Of a stretch of DNA of 64,000 nucleotides, positions 12,601 to 24,336 are shown one piece after another. A program made the position numbers and the translations under genes. Source of the stretch: Thuidium tamariscinum (Eukaryota; Streptophyta; Bryopsida; Hypnales; Thuidiaceae); contig OX344749.2 of assembly GCA_947034885.2 (NCBI GenBank), positions 36,785,682 through 36,849,681 on the forward strand, read 5' to 3'. How positions within the stretch are numbered: the stretch's first letter is position 1; the number at the start of each line of letters is the position of its first letter. The notes under the pieces were generated by a model that saw only the letters and a program-made list of their open reading frames with translations, was not told the DNA's origin and ran no database searches.

Positions 12601-14448
12601 AAGGCAGATCAGACACGGAGTGGTAAAGGGAATGCGGAGACAGGGACTGGTGGTTTACCTGTGACCACTAAAGACCCAAGTCATCATCATCCATCATCAG
12701 TGAAGCAACCCAAGTCTTCGAAGTTTCTGAGATCAGAAAACGCGTCAACTAAACATTCTAATTCCATGGAGGGTTCGGTGGATGCAGACAGCGTTGTTAA
12801 GGATGGATCAGTAGCCGCCCCACAAGAAATAGAACCCGTACAAACGATAACACCTGCACTAAGTCCAGGTCCTATCACTGACTCTTCTATCAAAGAGTCA
12901 TCTAAGAATACAAACACCTTTTCCAGCGTTCCAGTTACTCAGAAACCAGCATCCCCCTGCGCACCACCATTTGAACGTGAGAGGAGGAGGAGGAGGAAGA
13001 AATCTGCTAGGCATGACGTGGCCGCAACCCTGGGTACTATGTCACCAGCATCACCGGCCTCTCCAGTGACTCCTTCCGCTTCCCATTGGCCTGTCAGTCC
13101 TCCATCTCCTGAGAAAAAATCTGATCAGTCGACAGCTTCTTTGAGCCCGAGGAGCTCAGGATCTGTAGACCTTGCAGATGCTGCACCTCTTCCGAAGCTC
13201 AAGGTAAAAGTGCTCCATTCCAACCCTGCACTGGTGGCCTCCGGCACTGACAGTCCTCGACGGAATGTTGTGACTTCCACGCCGTTGCAGCAGCAGCAGC
13301 AGCCAAGGCTACAAGGCAAAGCAGCAGCGGAGCATCGCAAGCAGTCCTTGTTAGAGAGGGGTCCAGGTGTTGGCAAAAGGAGCAATTTCAGTGAGTGGGC
13401 TGCGTTCTCACGCAAGAAGACGCCAAACACTGGGTACAACAAGGAAGTTGTTGCTGATGGAAGCCAATCGCATCGAGCGAGTCGACACTCTCACCGGGTA
13501 GGCAATGCGTATGCTCTATCGGAAGATGGGCCAGCAGCCTGTTTCACAACCTCAGCCTCATTTCCACGTCTCAACTCTCGCCAGGGATGGGTGAACCCTC
13601 CTTGCGAATTCGGAATTGGTGAGCGAATTGACGCCCTCGACACGTCTGTCGTCCCCGCGCCCGCCATTGCACCTGCTTTGCGAGCCCCTGGAGCCAAGAT
13701 CACCAAACAAGCTGCTGCTGCTGAACCAGGCTGGACAAGCCTTGGTTTTACTGCGAGCCCAGAGTTGCACGATGGCCGCATTGACAGGGATCTGTTCCCC
13801 GGAGCTCCTTGGCATGCCAGTTCCTCGTTTTCTGGGCAAAGCTCCGAGGAGCTCGTGTATGACATCTGGGGCAACCACTTCGGAAATCTCAGTCAGTGTA
13901 GCTCCAACCCGGAGAGCTCCTCCCAGCCTGCGTTCGAGAAGGAGGTGGACCCTGTGAGCGGATTCCACCGGCTTTTGGTGCCAGAGCATCCTAACCATCC
14001 CCACTCTGAGGTTTTGTTCGCCGGCACCGGTTTTCCAGGTGACATGAGTCCCACTGCTCAAGCTCTGTATGCGTCGTTCTCTGGATTTTTCTCGGAGGGC
14101 TCCACTTTGGGGTTGGATGACAGCCGGCCGGGTTCTCCCGTGTATGTGCATGACCTTCCTGATCAGCTGTATCCGAGTGATGTTCCAGCAGGCTCGGGGG
14201 CTTCGAAGCTTGGCTTGGTTTTTGGCCAGGCTTCCAGTGCTCCTGCGAGACCTCGTGTGCGGGTTCCGTATTCGCCTCCAATGGGTTGTGTAGCTTCCAC
14301 GGCTTTTTCGACCTCGGTGTTCAGTCCCTTGAGCACTCCAACTGCTTCGAGCTCCTCCAAGAACAACGCAGGCTGCTCGTTCTGGGCTCACGACAACAGC
14401 GGTAAGGCTCCGGAGAGAGTGGTATCACCGACTCTTTCTTTGACGTAG
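9610..14448 (+). CDS. TMEM131-like type I membrane protein
   Basis: Coding exons are 9610-9778, 10259-11487 and 11821-14448, with in-phase GT-AG introns, giving 1341 residues. Residues 1-21 are a signal peptide (MLFLTWALLFLLLCMPPMA). Next comes the conserved TMEM131 N-terminal PapD-like region (FPGQLEFGMQPLYQ, then SGDQLLKV) and a single membrane helix at about 580-603 (LFMGLLICGLVVSVLIFF). The tail is long, Ser/Pro-rich and basic, with a run RERRRRRKKS, a Gln run and YDIWGNHF, a motif I recall from plant homologues. Animal TMEM131 binds cargo such as procollagen in the ER and recruits TRAPP through its tail; the plant role is unclear to me. Two things stand out: only three coding exons, and an ectodomain (about 560 residues) shorter than I expect for the family, with the cytosolic tail longer than the lumenal part. 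This ATG is the first in its frame and begins a clean signal peptide. Confidence 0.85.
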
Positions 14449-15107
14449 TTTTATTATTGATCTTTCAGCCCATGAAATGACTTGTTGGTGGCTGAGCCAT
14501 TGGTAGTATTGGGTCTCAGAGGATAGTCGGTCCTGCACTTCGCTCTTGTTTTACCCCTGCCATACCTTAGATTGGAGGACAACAATCATGCTCCCATGGG
14601 AGACAACTATGCCCAATTGTTCATATACAGATTTAAAACTTCTGTGTCGATGTGCTAGTATTGATCGCGGAGGGAATTCAAATTCACTTGGGATGTATTG
14701 ATCGCTGAAGTTGGTTTCCGCTCCGCTGTTCCTAAAGCGAATGATGTTACAGTATATGTTGTATCCCTTGCTGCAACCAGTATAGCCGAACCGGCGTTGA
14801 CACATTTTTGTTCCTTCGACCAGTGGATTGTATCTTTGCCGATTTGTGTTGATTTTAAGACGCCCTGCCTTCACATCAGTGTCTGCACCTTGGAAAAGAT
14901 TATTAGTTCCGGAGGAGGCTTTGAGTCGAGAAGCAGGTGAGTCGTGCGGGGATCGACTGACCCAGCCCCTGCTATACTTCCTGCATATTTGTTAGGAGTG
15001 TAATACTCGGTACTTCACGTCTGTCGTCAAGTCGTGTTTCCAAAAATCAACTCCTACACTACCGTGCATTTCTTTAGGAAGTGGTGGAAGCATGACATTT
15101 TAAACCC
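14449..15107 (+). other. 3' untranslated and flanking region of the TMEM131-like gene
   Basis: GC content stays gene-like to about 15.05 kb and then falls, so the 3' untranslated region probably reaches that far. Short open frames on both strands have no protein character. No clear canonical poly(A) signal was pinned down. Confidence 0.4.
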
Positions 15108-15336
15108 TTAACCCTTAAACGACGCCAAGCCATTTTCTGGTCGATGAATATGAGAGAATCTTTCTATGTAGGATTAAATTGCAATCATTCATCCTTGGAA
15201 TTAGGGGTGGAAAAGGAAGATCTTCTATAGTGCTTTGACTTCCAAATGAGTGTTTTTAGATTTTTTTGAACCAATGATTCCCACGATATCAAAATTCCTC
15301 AATTCCATGGCCACCGGCTCGTTGTTTAGGGGTTAA
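15108..15336 (-). mobile_element. TTAA-bounded miniature inverted-repeat element, family A
   Basis: The element begins with TTAA at 15108-15111 followed by CCCTTAAACGACGCC. It ends with CGTTGTTTAGGGG followed by TTAA at 15333-15336. The ends are imperfect inverted repeats, and TTAA would be the target duplication. At 229 bp there is no coding capacity. Relatives lie at 15345-15545 (opposite orientation), 50778-50997 and 63040-63280. All share an inner block with 'agaagatctt' and 'aagattctttgtcatt'-like segments. TTAA duplication with CCCY ends points to piggyBac- or Kolobok-derived MITEs; this is inferred from the ends only. Confidence 0.65.
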
Positions 15337-15344
15337 AAAAGATG

Positions 15345-15545
15345 GGTTTGTGACCATGGAAATCATCCCTTTTGGCATTAGGTGAGTAGTTGGTTCAAAA
15401 AGTTTCAAAAGCATTAATTGGAAGTCAAAACTATTGTAGAAGATCTCTCCTTTTTACACGAGATTCTAAGGATGAATAGTTGCACTTCTCTTGTATATAG
15501 AAGGATTCTTTGTCATGCATTGACTAGAAAATAGATTTGTTGTCA
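15345..15545 (+). mobile_element. Truncated second family-A element, head-to-head with the first
   Basis: This stretch is the reverse complement of 15131-15310 with moderate divergence ('ggaagtcaaaactattgtag', 'aaggattctttgtcatgc'). Together the two form a large imperfect palindrome centred near 15340. The outer terminus corresponding to TTAACCC is missing at the 15545 side, so it is either a broken second insertion or half of a foldback element. Confidence 0.6.
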
Positions 15546-18500
15546 TTTTGTGGTGGTGTTTGAAAATTCATTGAAAAGCTAATTGAGGAGTAGTATGTGA
15601 TGCTCATGGCCTAATTGTATATGGCCACTTGTAAATGGACATGGGACTTTTTATCAATAACCAATGAGGCCTTCAAATTTCGGATGATGTATGAATGATA
15701 CCATTCCCATTCATGGCTTAGTTGACTTTGAATGGAATGTCTTATCAATTATATCCATGCCTTGAAATTTGGGATGATGAACAAATGCTAATACGTCCCA
15801 TTCATACTATTTAAATTATCAAAATGCTTGTAGATTCTTGTATTAGTTCTTAAGCTTTTGAATGCTACATAGTTTCAAATTTCTTCTAAAAAATATTCTA
15901 TAGTTCAAAGAATCCAAGTAAATTTTATGTCAAAAATCAAATTTCCATATTTAGCTAGTTATCCCCTTAAAGACAATAATCTCTTGTAGAGCTTTTGAAA
16001 ATCTCAAGCATAGTTTGGGTAGGAGAATTTCACATTATATTTAAATTCTTTTTCAAAATCCCCCTCTTAAAGCTAGGTAGATGAAGATGCTCTTTCCAAA
16101 AGGAGTCAATTAGTCTAAATAGTTCCTACCCACCTCCTTTAAAATATTCCATTCCAACCTCATTCTAGTTCAAGTCAAGTGAAATGGGTCTTAACACCAT
16201 CTCTAGTAAATATGGGGGCTTTCACAATGTTGTCCTTTCCATCTAGGAATGATTCGATGAAGTAGTTTGCCATTTCAAATTCAGTTAAGCAAATGTATTT
16301 GAGACTTTGGTATTTGATGATATTCTAGAACTGCCATTCCTAGTGTAAAAAATATTATTTTTTCATTCTAAACTATTAATTTTTTTTATAATACTATATA
16401 AAAATGTGTAAAAAACATTTAAGTCCATTTTACTTCATAAATTACAAAATACAAGCATTCAAAATTCAACTTTATCAAAAAATAATGTTAATTTTCGAGT
16501 GTTTATGATTTTTTCTTTGTGCTTGAATTTATCTATTTTTAGTTTGAATAGCATAATTTTTGTTCATAGTCATTGGTTAAAATTGAAATTATATTTCTAT
16601 AAAGCTATTAGCTATTTTATTACCTTAATTTTTTTTTCAAATTTATGCCAATAATTGAGGTTATAATGGTATTGTCCTTTCCTAAATTTTCATTTTTTTT
16701 CCGCAAGGATAATTTTCCTTTAGAAGAGATTGACCTCCAAATTATTAATGTAAATAAAAATCGACCAAATTACCAATTTGACAAGCTCCATGATTGAGCA
16801 CCATAATTGGAAACATATCAAATGGAATGGGTTGCATTTAGATGAGAGGAAGTAGAGATTTAATAGATTTATGTGTAACTAAATAATGACATTCTTGTAT
16901 ACCTATATTTTTGTAGGATTTTGCTAGTAGTTGAAAGTCAATTCTAAATTATCTTTTAAAGATGGATTTTTAGGACACAAGAGGAATGAGCTCTGAATTT
17001 CAAAAGTTCAAATGATCAGTGAGTATCCAATATTGACATCACTAATGTTCAAAAGATGTACAATCTCCTCTAGAAAGTAAAGTGCCCTCTAAATTTTTTC
17101 TCACAATCACAAAAGAATACAAAGAAAAAGCATAGGCAATGTTGTCTAATGTATACATTAGGGGTAGAATTTTCTTACATAAATAGATGGCTTGATACAT
17201 GTACAAGCATCTTGCTAGCAATATATGATATTTCTTGTAATCATTTATAATAGCATATAAGTAAGATTAATCAATGACTATTACCACTACCTTATACTAC
17301 TTCTATGGGCATCAATTTCAACTTGTATGCATTGTGGTGTATTTGCAACTAACTTGTCCAACATCTTTGTTAGTATCCTCTCCCAAATTGCATTTACTAC
17401 TACATTCTATATATGATCCATATTTTTTTTTGGTCTATTCATCTTTTGGCCCTGGCTTATCTTTGCAAATCATTTGAAGATTTTTGAAAGGTGTTGAAGC
17501 CAAGGGAATTTAGAGGCCAAGTGAACATTTTTAATCCAACCTTTGTGATGTTGGCAATATGTATTAGTACACCATCCAACATAAAGACCAATTGCTTATG
17601 GTTAGTATGGTGGTAGAAGTAAGACAATAATTTTTGGTCATTTACAATATCCACAAAGTTCTTAGTAGTGCCTTGTTAAGAAAGAATTAAGATCAAATAA
17701 TACTTTCCAATTGCAAGGAAAGCACCCAAAACCATGATTGACATCTTGCTAGACTAGAATGTTGGTGCCAAACATTGTGAATCTAATTTCTCAAAAGTAG
17801 CTACCATAGCCAAGTTTGATTTTAATTTTGATCAATTCAAATGATGACCCATTGTTCCAAATAACCAACTTCTATAGTTGTATAGATCAATTCTTATGGT
17901 CTTGCACAAAGGCTAATGTTTGTTCTTTATGTCTCTAATTCAAGTAAGGTTTCTTCATTACAATTTGGTGACCAAATTCAAACTCATACACTTCCCTCCA
18001 CGTAAAGTTGGTGCTAATTAGAACTAGCAAATTATCAACACATTTGGCAAGCACACAAAGATTCTTGACAATCTCATGTTTGAGAGTCTTATAATCACAT
18101 GCCTATAACTTTTATAGATTTAATGATTTTTTGCAATTTTTACAAAGCTTTATTCTTAATATTTCTTCAAGTTTAGTGAAATGGTTTCCTTTTATTTGTC
18201 AACTTATTGCATTTGAAATTTGGCTCAAAGATGATCCAAATGTTCTCCTTTACAATAATACCCTATTCTTCTAACATTAAGAAGTAACTTGCCATGGTAC
18301 TATCCAAGATTGCTAAAATTGCTACATGATTCATGCAACAATTCTAAGATTTAGAACGTCAACAATTACAATACAACAAAAGGTCAAAATTTGAAGCAAA
18401 AACATATATGTATATGTAAATATTTCAACTCTAAAATCAATACAACTAATCTTCATCAAATTGCAACCAAAATTCAATGAAATATAAAGTTACAAAGCTT

Positions 18501-18714
18501 TGCATTCACAACCATTGCTTTGGTGCTCGAGACACCTCACTTACCACTAGCAATTGGGATGAAGACACTAAAAATCATTCTTGATAAGAAGACTTCTATT
18601 GAAAGTGTCTCCCAAAATGCAATTAAATTGTACCCATACTTCACCATTGATTTTCTAGATTTGAATTTTATGATCAAGCTATGTGACATCTTCTACTTTG
18701 AAAGTTCATAATAA
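15546..18714. other. AT-rich intergenic DNA, nothing recognised
   Basis: AT-rich sequence with homopolymer runs and short open frames only. 17.2-18.1 kb is slightly less AT-biased and might be a decayed element, but no family could be named on either strand. Confidence 0.5.
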
Positions 18715-19580
18715 TTACATGTCATACCCGAAAATTCTAATTTACAAAAGAAATCCATCATTTTCAACTACTAAGGGCAAAATACCCATTCCCGCACCTG
18801 TTCCTTGCAATGGACTGTAGATTCATCAAAATGCATCAATAGACTTCCCTTCATGTGTTCGCCACATGTATGATTGTAATTTGCTAACACAACTGAAGGA
18901 TACATAGGGAAATTTGGTTGGCTGAGTGCTGATTTTCGCAGGGTTCACTTTTAGGGCACCTACAGGACAGTTCCACAAGTCTAGGGAGCCAACACTTTGA
19001 AAATTTGTAGAAATTACATATTATATCCGAAAAATCTATTTTTTTTTAATATCCATGATTTTCACTTGCTAATACTACAAAAATACCATTTAAAAAAAAC
19101 ATTGTCTCCAACTATGCTAAATTCTTTATTTAGACGATTTTGGATGTTTCCACTGTAAAGGAGAAACACCCATTTCCGTCCCTGTACCTATTCCTGGTTC
19201 CTAGAATGTCACTAAATCTGTCCTTAAGCATTCATGAAAGTATCTGACAAATGTTTAACTCTAAATTGCTGATGCAGTTGTAAGACACATGTATAATTTT
19301 CATTCACTGACAACTGATTTCAGCAGAGTTCAGTTTAGGGTACACCTATAGGACGGTTCCAATGGTCTAGGGAGCCAACTCTTTGAAAATTTGTAGAAAT
19401 TACATACTGATTCCGAAAATTTTAATTTTTTTTTGAATATTCATGATTTTCTCTCACTAATACTAGAAAAATATCAGTTTTAGAAAAAGATGCCTCCAAC
19501 CATGCTGAATTCCTTATTTGGACGGTTTTGGGTGTTTCCACTGTAATACTATAAAAACGTTTTGTTCGATTCTGTGACAC
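18715..19580 (+). repeat. Tandem array of a 380-bp repeat (two units plus a partial)
   Basis: Two full units (about 18783-19165 and 19166-19550) follow the end of a third that starts near 18721. In each unit the order is 'cccattyccg', a Thr/Leu-like low-complexity stretch, 'gctga...gattt', 'gggttcacttttagggcacc' or its variant, 'gtctagggagccaac', 'tttgaaaatttgtagaaatt', then a T-run and 'ttccactgtaa'. The units differ by scattered substitutions and small indels. A further single copy lies at 465-800 on the other strand, so the unit is dispersed as well as tandem. No coding frame is conserved between units. Confidence 0.75.
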
Positions 19581-20055
19581 ATGCCGTTTCTCTAGAAGCA
19601 GGTGACTCATCAATGCATTCCTAAATATCTGGACTTTTAAATTCCAAATTATCATGAATGAATCAGCTGCAAGTTAACTTACAAGGTCAATCGTCTTCAC
19701 ATATGAGAAAGCCACCTGGGGGGTACCTTACTTTCTGGAGGGTACTGTACTTTACATTCTGGTCAAGAATATGTAGGAATGGCACTTGGAAGTACCTTCC
19801 TTAACATTAGTAAGCTCATCCAGAGTTGAATGAACTAACAATGAGATAATTATTTCTGATAACTACAGCAATGAATGATTTGGAATCGTATCCGCTGGGA
19901 AATGTGGGGCACGGAAGCATTTTTCTGACCCCGTGGCAGGCTAGCAATGTAAAATTGTACCTGAGCATGGCCCTGGTTTTAGGCTGATCCACCCGCCATA
20001 TGAAGAGACCACAACATGGACTTCGCTAATAGCGCAAGTGACATCACTCAAGGAA
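19581..20055 (-). other. 3' flank of MUS81
   Basis: Composition becomes gene-like from about 19.65 kb, consistent with a 3' untranslated region of the minus-strand MUS81 gene. Nothing else was recognised. Confidence 0.4.
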
Positions 20056-23000
20056 TTATGGAGCCCACACAAGCTTGAAGATATTCTTGCTGATAATTGC
20101 GCTAATTTTCTTGTTTTTGTTGCGTATAGGTATGTCCTTCAACAGTAACTCTTGCGCTTGAACATCGCCCTCCTAGAACACATCAAATAAATACACTGTC
20201 AATTACATAAATCAAAGACTTATGACGACTCTGAATAGATTCAATAGAGAATTGATCTATATAAAACACAAAGTTCTATGTGCATGTACTTAAAACAGAC
20301 TCTTTCGCGAGGTGAACACTTACAAGTTCTGTGTAAGCGAGAACTAGAGAATACAAGGTCGGAAATCTCTCCAGGATTGACAGAGCAATGTCTTCTGTGA
20401 CATTCCGCACCTACATATCCCATCATTTCAACAAAGAACAGCGAGTTAACACATTGAAAACGGATAATAACTACTAAGGAAAATTACTCGATATTCCCCC
20501 ACAGATAACCAGGCACTTAATATTCCGAGCAAGAAAATAGATTCAAGAGATCAGAGGAACAAAACTTACCTGCATCAATTGGACACCAAACACATCAGTG
20601 ACACGTTCCTTTTCTATATCCTTGCAGTAGTCCACAAACTCCACATACCGCATACAATTTCCCCCAGGGTGTTGGACAGGCTTCCCAACTTCTAACTCAT
20701 ACCGGTCAATAATTGCCGTAGTCAGCTCGCCATATTTCTGCACCGTCTCACCTGAGTCACGAGTTCGTTGTACATCAAATCCCTCTAAAATCTCGGTTGT
20801 GAATGCCCTGAACAGATAACAAAGGGTGAGATTTATAATTTATCGAAGTTGACCTGGAAGCTGAAGGTCAATGACTGCTCTTGACAGTGGCCCGTATTAA
20901 ACAGTGGAGGGTCTCTTCAGACTTCTCCAAAGCCATAAAAGTAGGAGGACACGGTCCCTGCCTAAACAGCTTTAAGTAATCATTGTGCATTAAAACTACT
21001 GCTGAGAGGGGCCTGTCAAACAATTACCCGGGCAAAAAAAGAAAGATACATTGAGTGCTTCATCTCAGATAAAATGTTCTACAGTGACATTATAAATACT
21101 TGCTAGAGACATTTATGAGCTACTGTTCACCAAATGCAAGCATGCAAGAGTTTCACCGCCCATAAACTGTAAGGGTCCACGTAAGAACATGCAGATAGAA
21201 TCTTACGCTGTCTTCAGAGATTCAGCAGCATCGGTTAGATTCGGGTCTCCTTCAATCAAGTATACAAGCCTTTTCACTCCGCATCTCTGCATCGTAAGTT
21301 CCAGTATTAGAAGACTGTATGCTAAAGAAACGAAACCGCATGGTAGTGCCAACCGGTTACAGAAGTCCGAAGAAATATCCATTCGTAGGAATATGGAGCA
21401 AGATCAGATTCGTGTCATGAAGCAATATGAAAACGTACTGTAATGCTGCAAAGACGATACTCATAAAGTACGAAGACATATCAACCTGAAGCCTTAGTTT
21501 CTGTTGCTTGTATCGATTGTCCTTAATGGATGACCACAGGTCATCTACCCGCTTCCTCTCTACAATAAAATCTAGCACATACTCAAATCTCAAGATCTTA
21601 TGTCTTGCAATCCAAAGTGCATCTCCAACGGGCAACTGCCTTGTCTGCAAAGAAACGAGAATCGAGAGGAGTTAATAAGCTGAGTATAAAACATCGAGTT
21701 GCAGTTCAATACAGCCTAAACGAGTAGGATGATGTCCACATAAGAATAGGACGCGTTAATTTAATTGCCCACCTCCACTTGAACCTTGAATTGCACGCCT
21801 ATACGATCAGCAAACTTCTGTAGTGCAGCGCCCCTGGACTCAAACAAACAGCATTCGTAAATAGATGATAGAATCGCAGATCATAAGTCTGAATTCAATC
21901 TGAACCAGGATTTCCTACATGGAGAACCGTAGAAATCAGAGGGACAAACTTACCTTCCTGAACACACCAAACCTATCCAGATACTAAGATTTCATGGCGA
22001 ACACTGTAATTCAGCATCAAGGGATCGGAGCCTACCCTCTTGCATCCCGGCGAAATTGCTCCCTTGAATCTAGGACAAGAAACACCTCGTAAATCTGTCC
22101 AAAAGATTCACCCACGTCTAGAGGAGGTACAGCTAACTCATTGCCTCCAGCCACATTTGCGTCCGTGCCCGGGGACCTGACATTTACATGATTTAACGGA
22201 CGCGCTGCACAGTAATTTCATACAGAAAGTTAGTTCTGTGGATTGCTCTTCAATAAATCTGGACAGCAGTATGTCGAATACATTTCAGGAATACATGGAG
22301 CATACTTATTACCTGTGCTTGTAGAAGGCACAGTCGCCACAGTCGCCACTGGAGCTGAGTGGTACCAAGAGCCGTTTGCTGGTGCAGTCCCTGGCAAACA
22401 TTTTAGTGAAAGTAGTCGTGTGAGATATATATCCTGCTTAGAAAGGAGAAACTATAAAAACAATAGAAAGACCATGTTTGCTGACCTGTGTCCACAGCGG
22501 TTTGTAAGGCAGGTTGTGAGACGGGCACATAGGATGCAGGGGTTTTCTCTTTTGCTCCTGCATTGGCACCTCCCCTCGATAAGATCGCAGGTTGTGAGAC
22601 AGGCACATTGGATGCAGGAGCTTTCTCTTTTGCTCCAAGATTGACACCTCCTCCCCTAGAAAGGATCCCCAACACAAAGCCCCAAATATCACTGTCTAGT
22701 AGACCACTTGTAGCTGTTGCGTCTTTGACGGCTGCTTGAATATCTTCTTCTCTGTATCCCATTGCCTTCAGCTGAGTCGTCCAAAACCAGCACACAAAAA
22801 ATATTCAGATTTTCATACGATCGAGACCAAAAACAGAAAAATGACAGTCGTGGATCATCGACAGAACTTTATGAAAGAGAACCTGGCTTCAAACTAACCT
22901 TATTGACATCTAGAGTGGTTGGCTTCTGGCTCGATTTTGACTTTGTAGGGCGGGCTCGAGCGGTAGTAACCCTAACCGGAGGAACTTCATTTTCTTGGGG

Positions 23001-24336
23001 AGGCAGGGTGTAATCAGTCGGTTCCAGCCCCGCTCTTCCTAGGCACTCCTCTGCTGTCTTTTGGCCCTCCTCCGTGAGCATGTACCTACATTGCACCAAG
23101 ATATCCCATACAAGGGAACTGATCGTTTCAGCTAGAGTAGTTGAAAGAAAGTCACTCTTTCACGTTCATCTGCTGCTAATCAGGAATACAGAGCAAAAGA
23201 AGTCTATTAAAAAATTGAAATGTAACTCACTTAGCCGGATTGCTCTTCTTCACCACCAAACCCTTGTTTATCAGAGTCTTCATGGAGCTCCACCCAGAGT
23301 ATGAATACTGAGGTCCAGCTCCATACCTCGGGGGTACCACCCCCTTGTTTGGCCTATTCACAATAATCAGGATGACACTAAACACAAGAGATTCTCATTG
23401 ACACTTCCAATCACAAACTTGACAAACTGCAACCAAGAATGGACTAAAGAGCGCAAAAGTGAATAAGTACGTACTCAATAGGCATAGTAGCCAGGCCGCT
23501 TGATTCAGCTGCATCGATGAGCTCCTGCCGCATCATGAACTCTTTACCTTCCCTGTACGCCCTGCAGGTATACTACAGCAACAATGTAGGTATGTTGTCA
23601 CCGACTATCTCACACCATAATCCTATGAGCTGTCAAGGACCAGAGACGTGTACCTGAATAAGGTGATTAAGATGGCATAGGGAGCCGAGTTCTTTTTGGG
23701 CAGGTACCTCCGTGGAGTCTTCTTTGCTGCACAATAGATATGTAAACCACATGGTTAAGGACATCGGAAATCCCTGCCCTCAGACCTCAATTACAACAGA
23801 TTATGTCATCCACTATCACATGAGGTAGTAAACGCACCTCTTTGAGATCCACCAGACTGCTCCCCGTCCTCTCCCTCCTCTTCATCCTCATCTGCCTTAT
23901 AAAACTCTGCAAGAATCTTTAACAGCCAGCTGCCAATTCCTCTACAACCACCGGGAACTAAAATATCAGACAATGTATGAAAGAAATCAATAAGAATATA
24001 AATCTCAGAAAGCATGCGACATTGATCATCAAACCCCAAACAATCTCAGGTGTTTTATCCATAACTAGTCCAATATCATATTACATTTAAAAAAACAAAC
24101 AGATCGCGGCTAGATTCCATAATTAATCCCTACACTGTCAAGGTCACTTACTTCACTTTGCTCACGGCGCGCAAACTATGCAGCGGCACAGTGGATTCGC
24201 AGACACCTTTATGCGCTCCAATAAAAGTAGCATCGAGCCCGTCACTGTAATTCTTCGCGAACCACTCCTCGCGCTTTTCAAGCAAGAAAGCCGCGAGGGC
24301 TACATTCGCAGGGCAGAGCACGGATCTGGTCTCCAT
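20056..24336 (-). CDS. MUS81: Crossover junction endonuclease MUS81
   Basis: Fifteen coding exons on the minus strand: 24336-24152, 23941-23838, 23726-23654, 23561-23475, 23353-23231, 23085-22899, 22771-22486, 22390-22306, 22176-22036, 21833-21773, 21644-21486, 21286-21207, 20807-20570, 20410-20324 and 20172-20056. They join in frame to 670 residues (Arabidopsis MUS81 is about 660). MUS81 pairs with EME1 to cut branched DNA at stalled forks and recombination intermediates. Visible parts are the N-terminal helix-hairpin-helix (GIGSWLLKIL), an acidic linker, a winged-helix region (RRYLPKKNSAPYAILI), a UBA-like segment (LKAMGYREEDIQAAV), and the ERCC4 nuclease domain with D413, G451-D452 and the E473-R474-K475-x3-D479 motif. 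The C-terminal helix-hairpin-helix follows (residues NIFKLVW at the end). The active site is intact. Exon 7 carries a 78-bp internal duplication. An in-frame ATG 60 bases upstream (24396) could add 20 residues; METRS fits the family better. Confidence 0.93.
22509..22664 (-). repeat. 78-bp tandem duplication inside MUS81 exon 7
   Basis: Two direct copies offset by 78 bases (22509-22586 and 22587-22664) encode similar segments with a shared core GAKEK(A/T)PAS(N/Y)VPVSQPA. The offset is a multiple of three, so the frame is kept. The duplication lies in the linker between the UBA-like segment and the nuclease domain. Confidence 0.85.

Noticed and set aside
13558-14391. 277-codon minus-strand open frame
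   Set aside because: Shadow of the TMEM131-like tail exon; Arg/Ser-rich with no family features.
17274-18711. Less AT-biased stretch suspected to be a decayed transposase gene
   Set aside because: No frame on either strand held a recognisable motif, so no family could be supported.
22403-22795. Tandem repeat at 22.5 kb read as a CRISPR-like or mobile repeat
   Set aside because: Only two units, in frame within a MUS81 exon; it is an internal protein duplication.
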